DNA from: Rhizobium binae
GTDB lineage: Bacteria; Pseudomonadota; Alphaproteobacteria; Rhizobiales; Rhizobiaceae
Length of the DNA stretch: 64,000 nt
NCBI RefSeq assembly: GCF_017357225.1
Contig: NZ_CP071604.1
Span: forward strand, 3,475,001-3,539,000
Direction of reading: 5' to 3'
Positions 7,839-14,278 of this stretch are shown piece after piece (position 1 is the first letter of the stretch; every line of letters begins with the position of its first letter). Under the pieces are notes generated by a model. The model made no database searches, was not told the DNA's origin, and was given only the letters and a program-made list of their open reading frames with translations. The position numbers were made by a program, and so were the translations under genes.

Positions 7839-8022
7839 GGAGAAGGAGAGGGCCGCCTCCCCGATTCCGAAGCTACCTTTCCTCCTCATTTCTATGCCCT
7901 CAGGCTTCGCCCAAGGGATCGCAGGAATGAGCGTGGAGAGGTAATGCTTCGAATGACGATCGCTCACTAAAACGATGCAAAAAACCGTCGCCGCAACAGG
8001 CAGCCGGCTTTTCGATCGCTTG

Positions 8023-8580
8023 TCAAAACGCAAACGCCTTCGACGTCAGCGGCGCCGAAGTTGCGTCCGGGCCGAAATCGGCTTCGCCCGAGATCTGCAG
8101 CAATTCCTGCAGCCGTTGGCGGGCGCGGTTGACGCGGCTCTTGATGGTGCCGACGGCACAGCCGCAGATTTCGGCGGCCTCCTCGTAAGAAAAGCCGGAG
8201 GCGCCGACGAGGATGATCGCTTCGCGCTGGTCCGGCGGCAACTGGTCGAGCGCTTTCTTGAAATCCTGCAGGTCGAGCGCGCCATATTGCGAGGGGTGCA
8301 TCGCCATCGATTCGGTAAACAGGCCGTCGCTGTCCTGCACCTCGCGGCCGCTTTTACGCATCTGGCTGTAGAGTTCGTTGCGCAGAATCGTGAAGAGCCA
8401 GGCCTTCATATTGGTGCCCATCTCGAAATGATCCTGCTTGGCCCAGGCCTTCATGATCGTATCCTGGACGAGATCGTCGGCACGGTCGTGGCGGCCGATG
8501 AGCGAGATCGCGAAGGCGCGAAGACTGGGCAGGGCCGCCAGCAATTCCCGCTTGAAGCTGGGTTGCACTTTATCTTCCAT
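8023..8580 (-). CDS. ecfG: General stress response sigma factor EcfG
   Basis: 185 residues, an ECF sigma factor with region 2 (LRAFAISLIGRHDRADDLVQDTIMKAWAKQDHFEMGTNMKAWLFTILRNELYSQMRK) and region 4 (LDQLPPDQREAIILVGASGFSYEEAAEICGCAVGTIKSRVNRARQRLQELL). The DLVQDTIMKAW and FEMGTNMKAWLFTILRN stretches are characteristic of the EcfG (ECF15) group. It directs RNA polymerase to GGAAC-N16/17-CGTT promoters, several of which occur in this window. The gene starts 10 bases after nepR on the same strand, and phyR is divergent: the conserved alphaproteobacterial general stress locus. NepR holds EcfG inactive until phosphorylated PhyR binds NepR. Confidence 0.95.
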   Translation of the reverse strand: MEDKVQPSFKRELLAALPSLRAFAISLIGRHDRADDLVQDTIMKAWAKQDHFEMGTNMKAWLFTILRNELYSQMRKSGREVQDSDGLFTESMAMHPSQYGALDLQDFKKALDQLPPDQREAIILVGASGFSYEEAAEICGCAVGTIKSRVNRARQRLQELLQISGEADFGPDATSAPLTSKAFAF

Positions 8581-8590
8581 GCGGGCGATC

Positions 8591-8797
8591 CTATTCGGCC
8601 ATCTTGGCGGAAGCCATCATCTCGGCATGGTCGAGCTTTTCGAGAAGATCGAGAAAACGATCGGGGATCGCTTCACCCTGCGCGGCCGCATAAAGCGACC
8701 GCAATTTGACGCCGATCTGATTGTTCGGGTCCAGGATATCGCTTGCCCGCAGCTCCAGCTTTCGCTGATCGGCTGCTTCTTTCTTGCGTGTGGTCAT
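8591..8797 (-). CDS. nepR: Anti-sigma factor NepR
   Basis: 68 residues from the ATG at 8797. The central motif NQIGVKLRSLYAAAQGEAIPDRFLDLLEKLDHAE is the NepR signature: two helices that wrap around EcfG, with the conserved LRxLY and IPDRFLDLLxxLD stretches. NepR sequesters EcfG and is released when phospho-PhyR takes it over. An in-frame upstream ATG (8839) would add 14 residues, but the NepR core fits the shorter reading. It lies 10 bases ahead of ecfG and divergent from phyR. Confidence 0.92.
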   Translation of the reverse strand: MTTRKKEAADQRKLELRASDILDPNNQIGVKLRSLYAAAQGEAIPDRFLDLLEKLDHAEMMASAKMAE

Positions 8798-8942
8798 CAA
8801 TTCGTCTTCTCGCCGGTTGTCTGTTCCAGAGGCGTGCACGGCATAATCACGACTTCAACCAGCGACACCGAGGTAATACGATGTTGCCGATGTTTGCCGC
8901 GGCGTGGGTCAAAATGCTACGCCCTTTCTTTGTCGGCTGGAA

Positions 8943-8968
8943 TAATGCGGCGCGACGAAAAAAGTTCC
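8943..8968 (-). promoter_or_regulatory. Candidate leftward EcfG-type promoter for nepR-ecfG
   Basis: On the minus strand GGAAC (8968-8964) is followed after 16 bases by CATT (8947-8944), one base off the EcfG consensus CGTT. It would give autoregulation of nepR-ecfG with a leader of about 140 bases. The -35 lies in the palindrome shared with the phyR promoter. Confidence 0.45.
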
Positions 8969-8988
8969 TGCCGTTCCGGAACTTTTTT
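8958..8988. repeat. Perfect inverted repeat carrying two divergent EcfG -35 elements
   Basis: Arms of 11 bp (8958-8968 and 8978-8988, AAAAAAGTTCC and its complement) flank a 9-base centre. Each arm contains GGAAC pointing outward, so one palindrome supplies the -35 element for phyR on the right and for nepR-ecfG on the left. Confidence 0.75.
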
Positions 8989-9002
8989 ATCAAGATGGCG
9001 TT
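8978..9002 (+). promoter_or_regulatory. EcfG-type promoter of phyR
   Basis: GGAAC at 8978-8982, a 16-base spacer and CGTT at 8999-9002 match the EcfG consensus exactly. The predicted transcript starts near 9009, 39 bases before the phyR ATG, giving the positive feedback known for this system. Confidence 0.85.
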
Positions 9003-9047
9003 AATCGCTCATTGAAGCCAATGCCGGCCTGTATACAGGAGCCATAT

Positions 9048-9842
9048 ATGACACTTTCTACTCGAATTGCGCCGCACCTTCCTTATCTGCGTCGCTATTC
9101 CCGCGCGCTGACCGGTACCCAGACTTCAGGTGACGCCTATGTCGCCGCCGTTCTTGAAGCCATCATCGCCGATCTATCGATTTTCCCGGATACGGCGAAT
9201 GACCGGGTCGCCCTCTACAAACTGTTTACGCAATTATTTGGTTCCACTGCAGTCCAGATTCCCGAGCCGACCTCGCCATATGCGTGGGAACAGCGCGCCA
9301 CCCTCAACCTGTCCAAAGTCTCGCCCGGCGCCCGCCAGGCTTTTCTGCTCGCTTCCGTGGAGAATTTCCGCGTCGCCGAAATCGCCGAAATTCTCGAGCT
9401 CGATGAACAGGATGTCATGCAACTGCTCGACAAGGCTTCTCAGGAGATTTCCCGTCAGGTTGCAACCGATATCATGATCATCGAGGACGAGCCTTTGATC
9501 GCCATGGATATCGAGCAGATGGTCGAAAGCCTCGGCCACCGCGTCACCGGAATCGCCCGCACCCATGCCGAAGCCGTCGCGCTCTACAATAAGACGAAAC
9601 CAAGCATGGTGCTCGCCGACATCCAGCTTGCCGACGGCAGTTCCGGCATCGACGCGGTCAACGACATTCTCAAGACGTCGAGCGTGCCAGTGATCTTCAT
9701 CACCGCTTTCCCGGAACGGCTTCTGACGGGCGAGCGCCCCGAACCCACTTTCCTCGTCACCAAACCTTTCAACCCCGACATGGTCAAGGCACTGATCAGC
9801 CAAGCGCTTTTCTTCAATGAATCGACCAAAGTAGCCGCCTGA
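9048..9842 (+). CDS. phyR: Stress response regulator PhyR (sigma-like domain plus receiver)
   Basis: 264 residues from the ATG at 9048 with CAGGAG upstream. Residues about 1-135 imitate an ECF sigma factor (SRALTGTQTSGDAYVAAVLEAI, and KVSPGARQAFLLASVENFRVAEIAEILELDEQDVMQLLDKA in place of region 4). Residues about 140-258 form a receiver with the acidic pair in IIEDEPL, the phosphoacceptor D191 in LADIQLADG, the switch T in IFITAFPE, and the K in VTKPFNP. When phosphorylated, the sigma-like domain binds NepR and frees EcfG. The gene is divergent from nepR-ecfG and has its own EcfG-type promoter. A histidine kinase gene follows on the same strand. Confidence 0.95.
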   Translation: MTLSTRIAPHLPYLRRYSRALTGTQTSGDAYVAAVLEAIIADLSIFPDTANDRVALYKLFTQLFGSTAVQIPEPTSPYAWEQRATLNLSKVSPGARQAFLLASVENFRVAEIAEILELDEQDVMQLLDKASQEISRQVATDIMIIEDEPLIAMDIEQMVESLGHRVTGIARTHAEAVALYNKTKPSMVLADIQLADGSSGIDAVNDILKTSSVPVIFITAFPERLLTGERPEPTFLVTKPFNPDMVKALISQALFFNESTKVAA

Positions 9843-9862
9843 TGCGCAATTTTCCGGCCTTC

Positions 9863-9888
9863 GGAACCAAACCGTCGAAACAGGCGTT
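9863..9888 (+). promoter_or_regulatory. EcfG-type promoter of the HWE kinase gene
   Basis: GGAAC at 9863-9867, 17 bases, CGTT at 9885-9888. The start site would be near 9895, which rules out translation from the in-frame ATG at 9892 and supports the GTG at 10015. Confidence 0.8.
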
Positions 9889-10014
9889 CCGGTGCTGCCG
9901 GGACGCGCGATGGCCTTAATGGTTTTTGCAGCGCTTTGTTCTAGAGTTGGCAGGCAGTTTCTGGAGGTCGTTCCCTTCGGCGACGTTCAAGATGTCACAA
10001 GGAAAGGCGGCCGA

Positions 10015-11028
10015 GTGAATACGACTGAACCATTGTCGGGCACGCCTTTCACCTTCGAGGGTAAAGCCGCAATGATGGAACGGGCGCTCGGCAGCGCCGG
10101 TATTTCAATTCTCTGCCAGGACGCCCGGCTTTCGATTTTCTACGCCGAAAATCTGCCGCCGTATTTCGCGGCGCTCTTCATGCCCGGCGGCACTGATGCC
10201 GGCCTTTTCGGTGACATCCATGGGCAGTATCTGACAGTGCTCAAACAGAAGGTGCTGGAGACCGGCATCCCCAACAATGCCGAGGTCGAAATCGACGTCG
10301 ACGGCGAAATGCGCACCTATGAACTAAAAATCCAGCGCACCGGAGAACGTGGCACGCACGGGCTTTTGTCGGTCATGACGGAGGTCACCGAAAGCCGGCA
10401 TCGCGAAAAAGTACTCAAATCGCTGCTGCGCGAACTCTCGCACCGCTCGAAGAACCTTCTCGCCATCATCCAAGGCATTGCCACGCAGACGGCGCGCAAC
10501 ACGCTCTCGCTTGACAGCTTCCTCCTGAAATTCCGCGGGCGGCTGCAATCGCTTTCCAATTCCCAGGACCTGATCACGGATTCAAGCTGGCGCGGCGCCT
10601 ATCTCTTCGAACTCGCCGAAAAACAGTTCGCCCCCTACTGGCCGGAAACATCAGGCTCTATGCCGATCTACGGCATAAACGCGCATCTGACGCCGAATGC
10701 CGCCGTGCATCTCGGGCTCGCCCTCCACGAACTCATCGTCAACTCCGCCTCCTTTGGCGCAATTGCCGGCGGCGCTGCCTCGATCACGCTCAACTGCCGG
10801 GAAGCTGCGATCGGCGACAGACGGGCGATCGAGATCGCCTGGGCGGAAGTGCTGCAGGATCAGTCGGAGGTCCACGAATTCAGCGACAACAGCTTCGGCC
10901 GCACCGTGCTGGAGCGTGTCGTGCCCTCGTCGGTCAACGGCAAAGCGGAACTGAAACTCGTACCCGGCCGCATCGAATATCGGCTGAGCATTCCGGAAAC
11001 TGAATTCGAAATCTTCAAGCGTGTGTGA
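10015..11028 (+). CDS. HWE/HisKA_2-family histidine kinase of the stress locus
   Basis: 337 residues from a GTG at 10015, preceded by AAGGAAAGG. The N-terminal 120 residues look like a PAS-type sensor (FYAENLPPYFAALF, GEMRTYELKIQRTGERGTHGLLSVMTEVTE). The dimerisation box RELSHRSKNLLAIIQGIATQTAR places the phospho-histidine at H143. The ATPase part shows HLGLALHELIVNSASFGA, the N-box of HWE/HisKA_2 kinases, and a W-E pair in EIAWAE. No membrane segment is visible, so it is cytoplasmic. Lying next to phyR under an EcfG-type promoter, it is a good candidate for the PhyR kinase (PhyK/PakF role), though this is inferred. An open frame extends back to 9892, but that start overlaps the predicted transcription start. 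Confidence 0.85.
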   Translation: MNTTEPLSGTPFTFEGKAAMMERALGSAGISILCQDARLSIFYAENLPPYFAALFMPGGTDAGLFGDIHGQYLTVLKQKVLETGIPNNAEVEIDVDGEMRTYELKIQRTGERGTHGLLSVMTEVTESRHREKVLKSLLRELSHRSKNLLAIIQGIATQTARNTLSLDSFLLKFRGRLQSLSNSQDLITDSSWRGAYLFELAEKQFAPYWPETSGSMPIYGINAHLTPNAAVHLGLALHELIVNSASFGAIAGGAASITLNCREAAIGDRRAIEIAWAEVLQDQSEVHEFSDNSFGRTVLERVVPSSVNGKAELKLVPGRIEYRLSIPETEFEIFKRV

Positions 11029-11053
11029 GAAGCCCTGACGATAAACCCAAACT

Positions 11054-11177
11054 GAAAAACAGCCGGTGCGAGGGCGGCGCACCGGCTGTCTTCACTCACC
11101 GGGAGGGGACCGTGAGTACGTCCGGATAGTGGGTTGGGGGCGCGCATGTTGGGTCGATGCGATCACCATCCGGATAT
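11054..11177 (-). ncRNA. Candidate EcfG-controlled small RNA (GsrN-like architecture)
   Basis: An exact EcfG-type promoter points left at 11208-11184 and an intrinsic terminator ends at about 11054, giving a transcript of roughly 124 nt from 11177. Three hairpins can be drawn. Stem 1 pairs 11164-11174 with 11121-11131 (11 bp, one G-U) around a 32-nt loop rich in C (GCGCCCCCAACC). Stem 2 pairs 11112-11117 with 11094-11099 and exposes GGUCCCCUCCCG, which can pair with Shine-Dalgarno sequences. Stem 3 is the terminator, 12 bp (11078-11089 / 11059-11070), then UUUU. This resembles GsrN of Caulobacter, a sigma-T-dependent sRNA near the same regulators with a C-rich 5' loop. A 25-codon frame (11171-11094) exists but has no ribosome site. 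Confidence 0.7.
11059..11089 (-). terminator. Intrinsic terminator of the small RNA
   Basis: A perfect 12-bp stem (ACAGCCGGTGCG and its complement) with a 7-base loop, followed on the minus strand by a run of T. On the plus strand the stem is followed by CTTCAC, so it is a true intrinsic terminator mainly for leftward transcripts, though it may also help end the kinase mRNA. Confidence 0.8.
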
Positions 11178-11183
11178 CGCAAT

Positions 11184-11208
11184 AACGACGACGTCCGAGT
11201 TTGGTTCC
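11184..11208 (-). promoter_or_regulatory. EcfG-type promoter of the small RNA
   Basis: On the minus strand, GGAAC (11208-11204), a 16-base spacer, and CGTT (11187-11184): an exact consensus. No protein gene lies downstream in this direction before the terminator at 11059-11089. Confidence 0.78.
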
Positions 11209-11411
11209 CTGCGATCGTAAAAAATTCCACTTTTTTGAATCTTTTTTTTGCGCTCCCCTTCTGCACCGAACGCGCAAGTAATTCTCAGGCCCGGGGCGGG
11301 AAAATTTCTTGTGCAAAAACAGCATCTTGCGTGGACACTCGAAAGAGCCGATCCCAAAATTTTACCGTTTGATAAATTTTTAAACCTGAGTTACGCTTTC
11401 CCTCACAGGCC

Positions 11412-11421
11412 GTTTACCAAT
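11412..11421 (+). promoter_or_regulatory. Possible RutR-like half-site before preT
   Basis: GTTTACCAAT here is identical to the left half of the RutR-like operator at 30122-30137. The right half is not conserved. It lies 16-25 bases upstream of the preT ATG and could link preTA to the same regulator. The rest of 11209-11411 is AT-rich, as expected for a promoter region, with nothing else named. Confidence 0.3.
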
Positions 11422-11436
11422 AATGAGGGAACTTCA

Positions 11437-12798
11437 ATGGAACGACTGGAAACTGGGATTCATGCCGGCCGGCTTTCGCCCGCCGAGTATGAGGCTAACT
11501 TTTCCGATCTTCATCCGCGCCTCGACAATCACGAGGCGCTGGTCGCCGCCGACCGCTGTTATTTCTGTTACGACGCGCCGTGCATGACGGCCTGTCCGAC
11601 CTCGATAGATATTCCGCTGTTCATCCGCCAGATTTCGACCGGCAACCCGATCGGCTCGGCGAAGACAATTTTCGATCAGAACATCCTTGGCGGCATGTGC
11701 GCCCGCGTCTGTCCCACCGAAGAGCTCTGCGAACAGGCCTGTGTGCGCAACACGGCCGAGGAGCGGCCTGTCGAGATCGGCCGCCTGCAGCGTTACGCCA
11801 CCGATGCGGCCATGCAGGCCGGCAAGCAGTTCTATGTCAGAGCCGAAGCGACAGGAAAGAGGATCGCCGTCGTCGGCGCCGGCCCTGCAGGCCTTGCCGC
11901 CGCTCATCGTCTGGCTGTGAAAGGTCATTCCGTGACCATCTACGATGCCAGGGAAAAATCCGGCGGCCTCAACGAATATGGCATCGCTACCTACAAGACG
12001 GTCGACGATTTCGCGCAGAAGGAAGTCGATTACATAATGTCGATCGGCGGCATCGATGTCCGCCACGGCACCCTTCTCGGCCGCGATTTTTCGCTTGCCG
12101 ATCTGCAGGCCCAACATGATGCCGTCTTCCTCGGTATCGGCCTTGCCGGCGTCAACGCGCTGCGCATTGAGGGCGAGAACTTGGCAGGCGTCGACGACGC
12201 CGTCGATTTCATTGCGGCGCTCCGCCAGGCCAAGGACAAGAGCGAGATCGCCGTCGGCCGCCGCGTCGTCGTCCTTGGCGGCGGCATGACGGCGATCGAC
12301 GCCGCCGTGCAGGCAAAGCTGCTCGGCGCCGAGGAAGTGACGATCTGTTACCGCCGCGGCAAGGAGCACATGAACGCCTCGGAATACGAGCAGGATCTGG
12401 CCAGTTCCAAGGGCGTCATCATCCGCCACTGGCTGGCGCCGAAATCAATCCTGTCGCAGGATGGCAAGGTCGCCGCGATCGAGGTGGAATATACAAAGAT
12501 TGTCGAAGGTCGCCTCGTCGGCACCGGCGAGACCGGCGTGATCGCAGCAGACCAGATCTTCAAGGCAATCGGGCAGACCTTTGATGCCTCCGGCCTTGGT
12601 TCACTCCGCATGGAATCCGGCCGCATTGCGATCGACGTCGAAGGCCGCACCTCGCTCGACAAAGTCTGGGCCGGCGGCGACTGCGTGTTCGGCGGCGAGG
12701 ACCTTACGGTTTCCGCCGTCGCCCACGGCCGCGACGCGGCCGAATCCATCCATCGCGCCCTCACCGCCGCCGCTGCACCGGCTGTCGCGGTTGCCTGA
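11437..12798 (+). CDS. preT: NAD-dependent dihydropyrimidine dehydrogenase, subunit PreT
   Basis: 453 residues from the ATG at 11437 (SD GAGGGA). The N-terminal Fe-S domain has cysteines in RCYFCYDAPCMTACPTSIDIPLF and CARVCPTEELCEQACVR. Then come an FAD-binding motif (VVGAGPAGLAAAHRLA) and an NAD(P)H-binding motif (VVVLGGGMTAIDAA), ending in GGDCVFGGEDLTVSAVAHGRDAA, the GltD-like layout. PreT passes electrons between NADH and PreA, which reduces uracil and thymine to dihydropyrimidines in the cytoplasm. preA follows after 15 bases. The downstream pathway enzymes are at 30278 and 32342, about 15 kb away. Confidence 0.93.
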   Translation: MERLETGIHAGRLSPAEYEANFSDLHPRLDNHEALVAADRCYFCYDAPCMTACPTSIDIPLFIRQISTGNPIGSAKTIFDQNILGGMCARVCPTEELCEQACVRNTAEERPVEIGRLQRYATDAAMQAGKQFYVRAEATGKRIAVVGAGPAGLAAAHRLAVKGHSVTIYDAREKSGGLNEYGIATYKTVDDFAQKEVDYIMSIGGIDVRHGTLLGRDFSLADLQAQHDAVFLGIGLAGVNALRIEGENLAGVDDAVDFIAALRQAKDKSEIAVGRRVVVLGGGMTAIDAAVQAKLLGAEEVTICYRRGKEHMNASEYEQDLASSKGVIIRHWLAPKSILSQDGKVAAIEVEYTKIVEGRLVGTGETGVIAADQIFKAIGQTFDASGLGSLRMESGRIAIDVEGRTSLDKVWAGGDCVFGGEDLTVSAVAHGRDAAESIHRALTAAAAPAVAVA

Positions 12799-12813
12799 AG
12801 GGGAGAATGAACA

Positions 12814-14127
12814 ATGGCTGATCTCCGCAATAATTTCGTCGGCATCAAATCCCCAAACCCGTTCTGGCTGGCGTCGGCACCGCCGACCGACAAGGCCTAT
12901 AACGTCGAGCGCGCCTTCAAGGCCGGCTGGGGCGGCGTGGTCTGGAAGACGCTGGGCGAGGAAGGCCCGCCAGTCGTCAACGTCAACGGCCCGCGTTACG
13001 GCGCAATCTTTGGCGCCGACCGCCGCCTGCTCGGCCTCAACAACATCGAACTCATTACCGACCGTGACCTCTACACCAACCTGCGCGAGATGAAGCAGGT
13101 CAAGATGAACTGGCCGGACCGGGCGTTGATCGCCTCTATCATGGTGCCTTGCGAGGAACAGGCGTGGAAGTCGATCCTGCCCCTGGTAGAAGAGACCGGC
13201 GCTGACGGCATTGAACTCAACTTCGGCTGTCCGCACGGCATGTCGGAGCGCGGCATGGGCTCCGCCGTCGGCCAAGTGCCCGAATATATCGAAATGGTCG
13301 TGCGCTGGTGCAAGCAGTACACCCGAATGCCCGTCATCACCAAGCTGACGCCGAACATCACCGATATCCGCCGCCCCGCCCGCGCCGCCAAGGCCGGCGG
13401 CACCGATGCCGTTTCGCTGATCAACACGATCAATTCGATCGTCTCCGTCGATCTCGACAACTTCGCTCCCAACCCGACGGTCGGCGGCAAGGGCAGCCAT
13501 GGCGGTTATTGCGGCCCGGCGGTCAAGCCGATCGCGCTCAACATGGTGGCCGAAATCGCGCGTGATCCCGAAACCTACGGGCTGCCGATCTCCGGCATCG
13601 GCGGCATCACCACCTGGCGGGACGCGGCCGAATTCCTGGTTCTTGGCGCTGGCAACGTCCAGGTCTGCACGGCCGCCATGACCTACGGCTTCAAGATAGT
13701 CCAGGAAATGATTACTGGCCTCAGCGACTGGATGGACGAAAAGGGTCACAAGACCCTGGACGACATCACCGGCCGCGCCGTGCCCAACGTCACCGACTGG
13801 CAGTATCTTAACCTCAACTACATCGCCAAGGCGAAAATCGACCAGGACGCCTGCATCAAATGCGGCCGCTGCCACATCGCCTGCGAGGACACTTCGCACC
13901 AGGCGATCACCAATGTCGTCAACGGCCTGCGCCATTTCGAGGTGATCGAAGAGGAATGCGTCGGCTGCAATCTCTGCGTCAATGTCTGCCCGGTTGAGAA
14001 CTGCATCACCATGGAACCGCTGGCCGCAGGAACCCTCGACAAGCGTACCGGCCGGACCGTCGATCCGAACTATGCCAACTGGACAACGCATCCAAACAAC
14101 CCGATGGCCCGCCGGGCGGCGGAATGA
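12814..14127 (+). CDS. preA: NAD-dependent dihydropyrimidine dehydrogenase, subunit PreA
   Basis: 437 residues. An FMN-binding dihydroorotate-dehydrogenase-like barrel (PNPFWLASAPPTDKAYNVERAFKAGWGGVVWKT at the start, ELNFGCPHGMSERGMG with the active-site cysteine, TKLTPNITDI, and GIGGITTWRDAAEFLVLGAGNVQVCTAAM for phosphate binding) is followed by a C-terminal two-[4Fe-4S] ferredoxin domain, CIKCGRCHIACEDTSHQ and CVGCNLCVNVCPVENC. With PreT it reduces uracil and thymine, the first step of reductive pyrimidine breakdown. SD GGGGAG lies ahead of the ATG. A hairpin follows the stop. Confidence 0.95.
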   Translation: MADLRNNFVGIKSPNPFWLASAPPTDKAYNVERAFKAGWGGVVWKTLGEEGPPVVNVNGPRYGAIFGADRRLLGLNNIELITDRDLYTNLREMKQVKMNWPDRALIASIMVPCEEQAWKSILPLVEETGADGIELNFGCPHGMSERGMGSAVGQVPEYIEMVVRWCKQYTRMPVITKLTPNITDIRRPARAAKAGGTDAVSLINTINSIVSVDLDNFAPNPTVGGKGSHGGYCGPAVKPIALNMVAEIARDPETYGLPISGIGGITTWRDAAEFLVLGAGNVQVCTAAMTYGFKIVQEMITGLSDWMDEKGHKTLDDITGRAVPNVTDWQYLNLNYIAKAKIDQDACIKCGRCHIACEDTSHQAITNVVNGLRHFEVIEEECVGCNLCVNVCPVENCITMEPLAAGTLDKRTGRTVDPNYANWTTHPNNPMARRAAE

Positions 14128-14138
14128 CGGCATCGCAA

Positions 14139-14161
14139 CGCCGCGGACTTGGTCCGCGGCG
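14139..14161 (+). terminator. Hairpin after preA
   Basis: A perfect 10-bp GC stem (CGCCGCGGAC / GTCCGCGGCG) with a 3-base loop, 12 bases after the preA stop. There is no T-run, so it may stabilise the 3' end or act with Rho. Confidence 0.55.
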
Positions 14162-14278
14162 AGACGCTGTATGGCAGATGCAATTTTCGGGCTTAATGGG
14201 GCCCTAAGGTGGCGAAGGCATGTCTGGGAACATCATGAGGCTGCCGAAGTTAGCGCAGGCGATCTCCGCGAGAGAGCC

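Noticed and set aside
11094..11171. 25-codon open frame within the small RNA
   Set aside because: It lies only a few bases after the predicted transcript start without a ribosome site, and the stems explain the sequence better.
11434..12429. Long minus-strand open frame (331 codons) opposite preT
   Set aside because: It is the antisense shadow of preT; low-complexity composition with no recognisable domain, and preT has clear family motifs on the plus strand.
12601..14133. Minus-strand frame of 510 codons opposite preA
   Set aside because: Antisense shadow of a highly GC-biased gene; no family match, no ribosome site.
14227..14251. GGAAC-N16-AGTT before treZ as an EcfG promoter
   Set aside because: The -10 lacks the C of CGTT, and the spacing match alone is weak; the gene may depend on another promoter.
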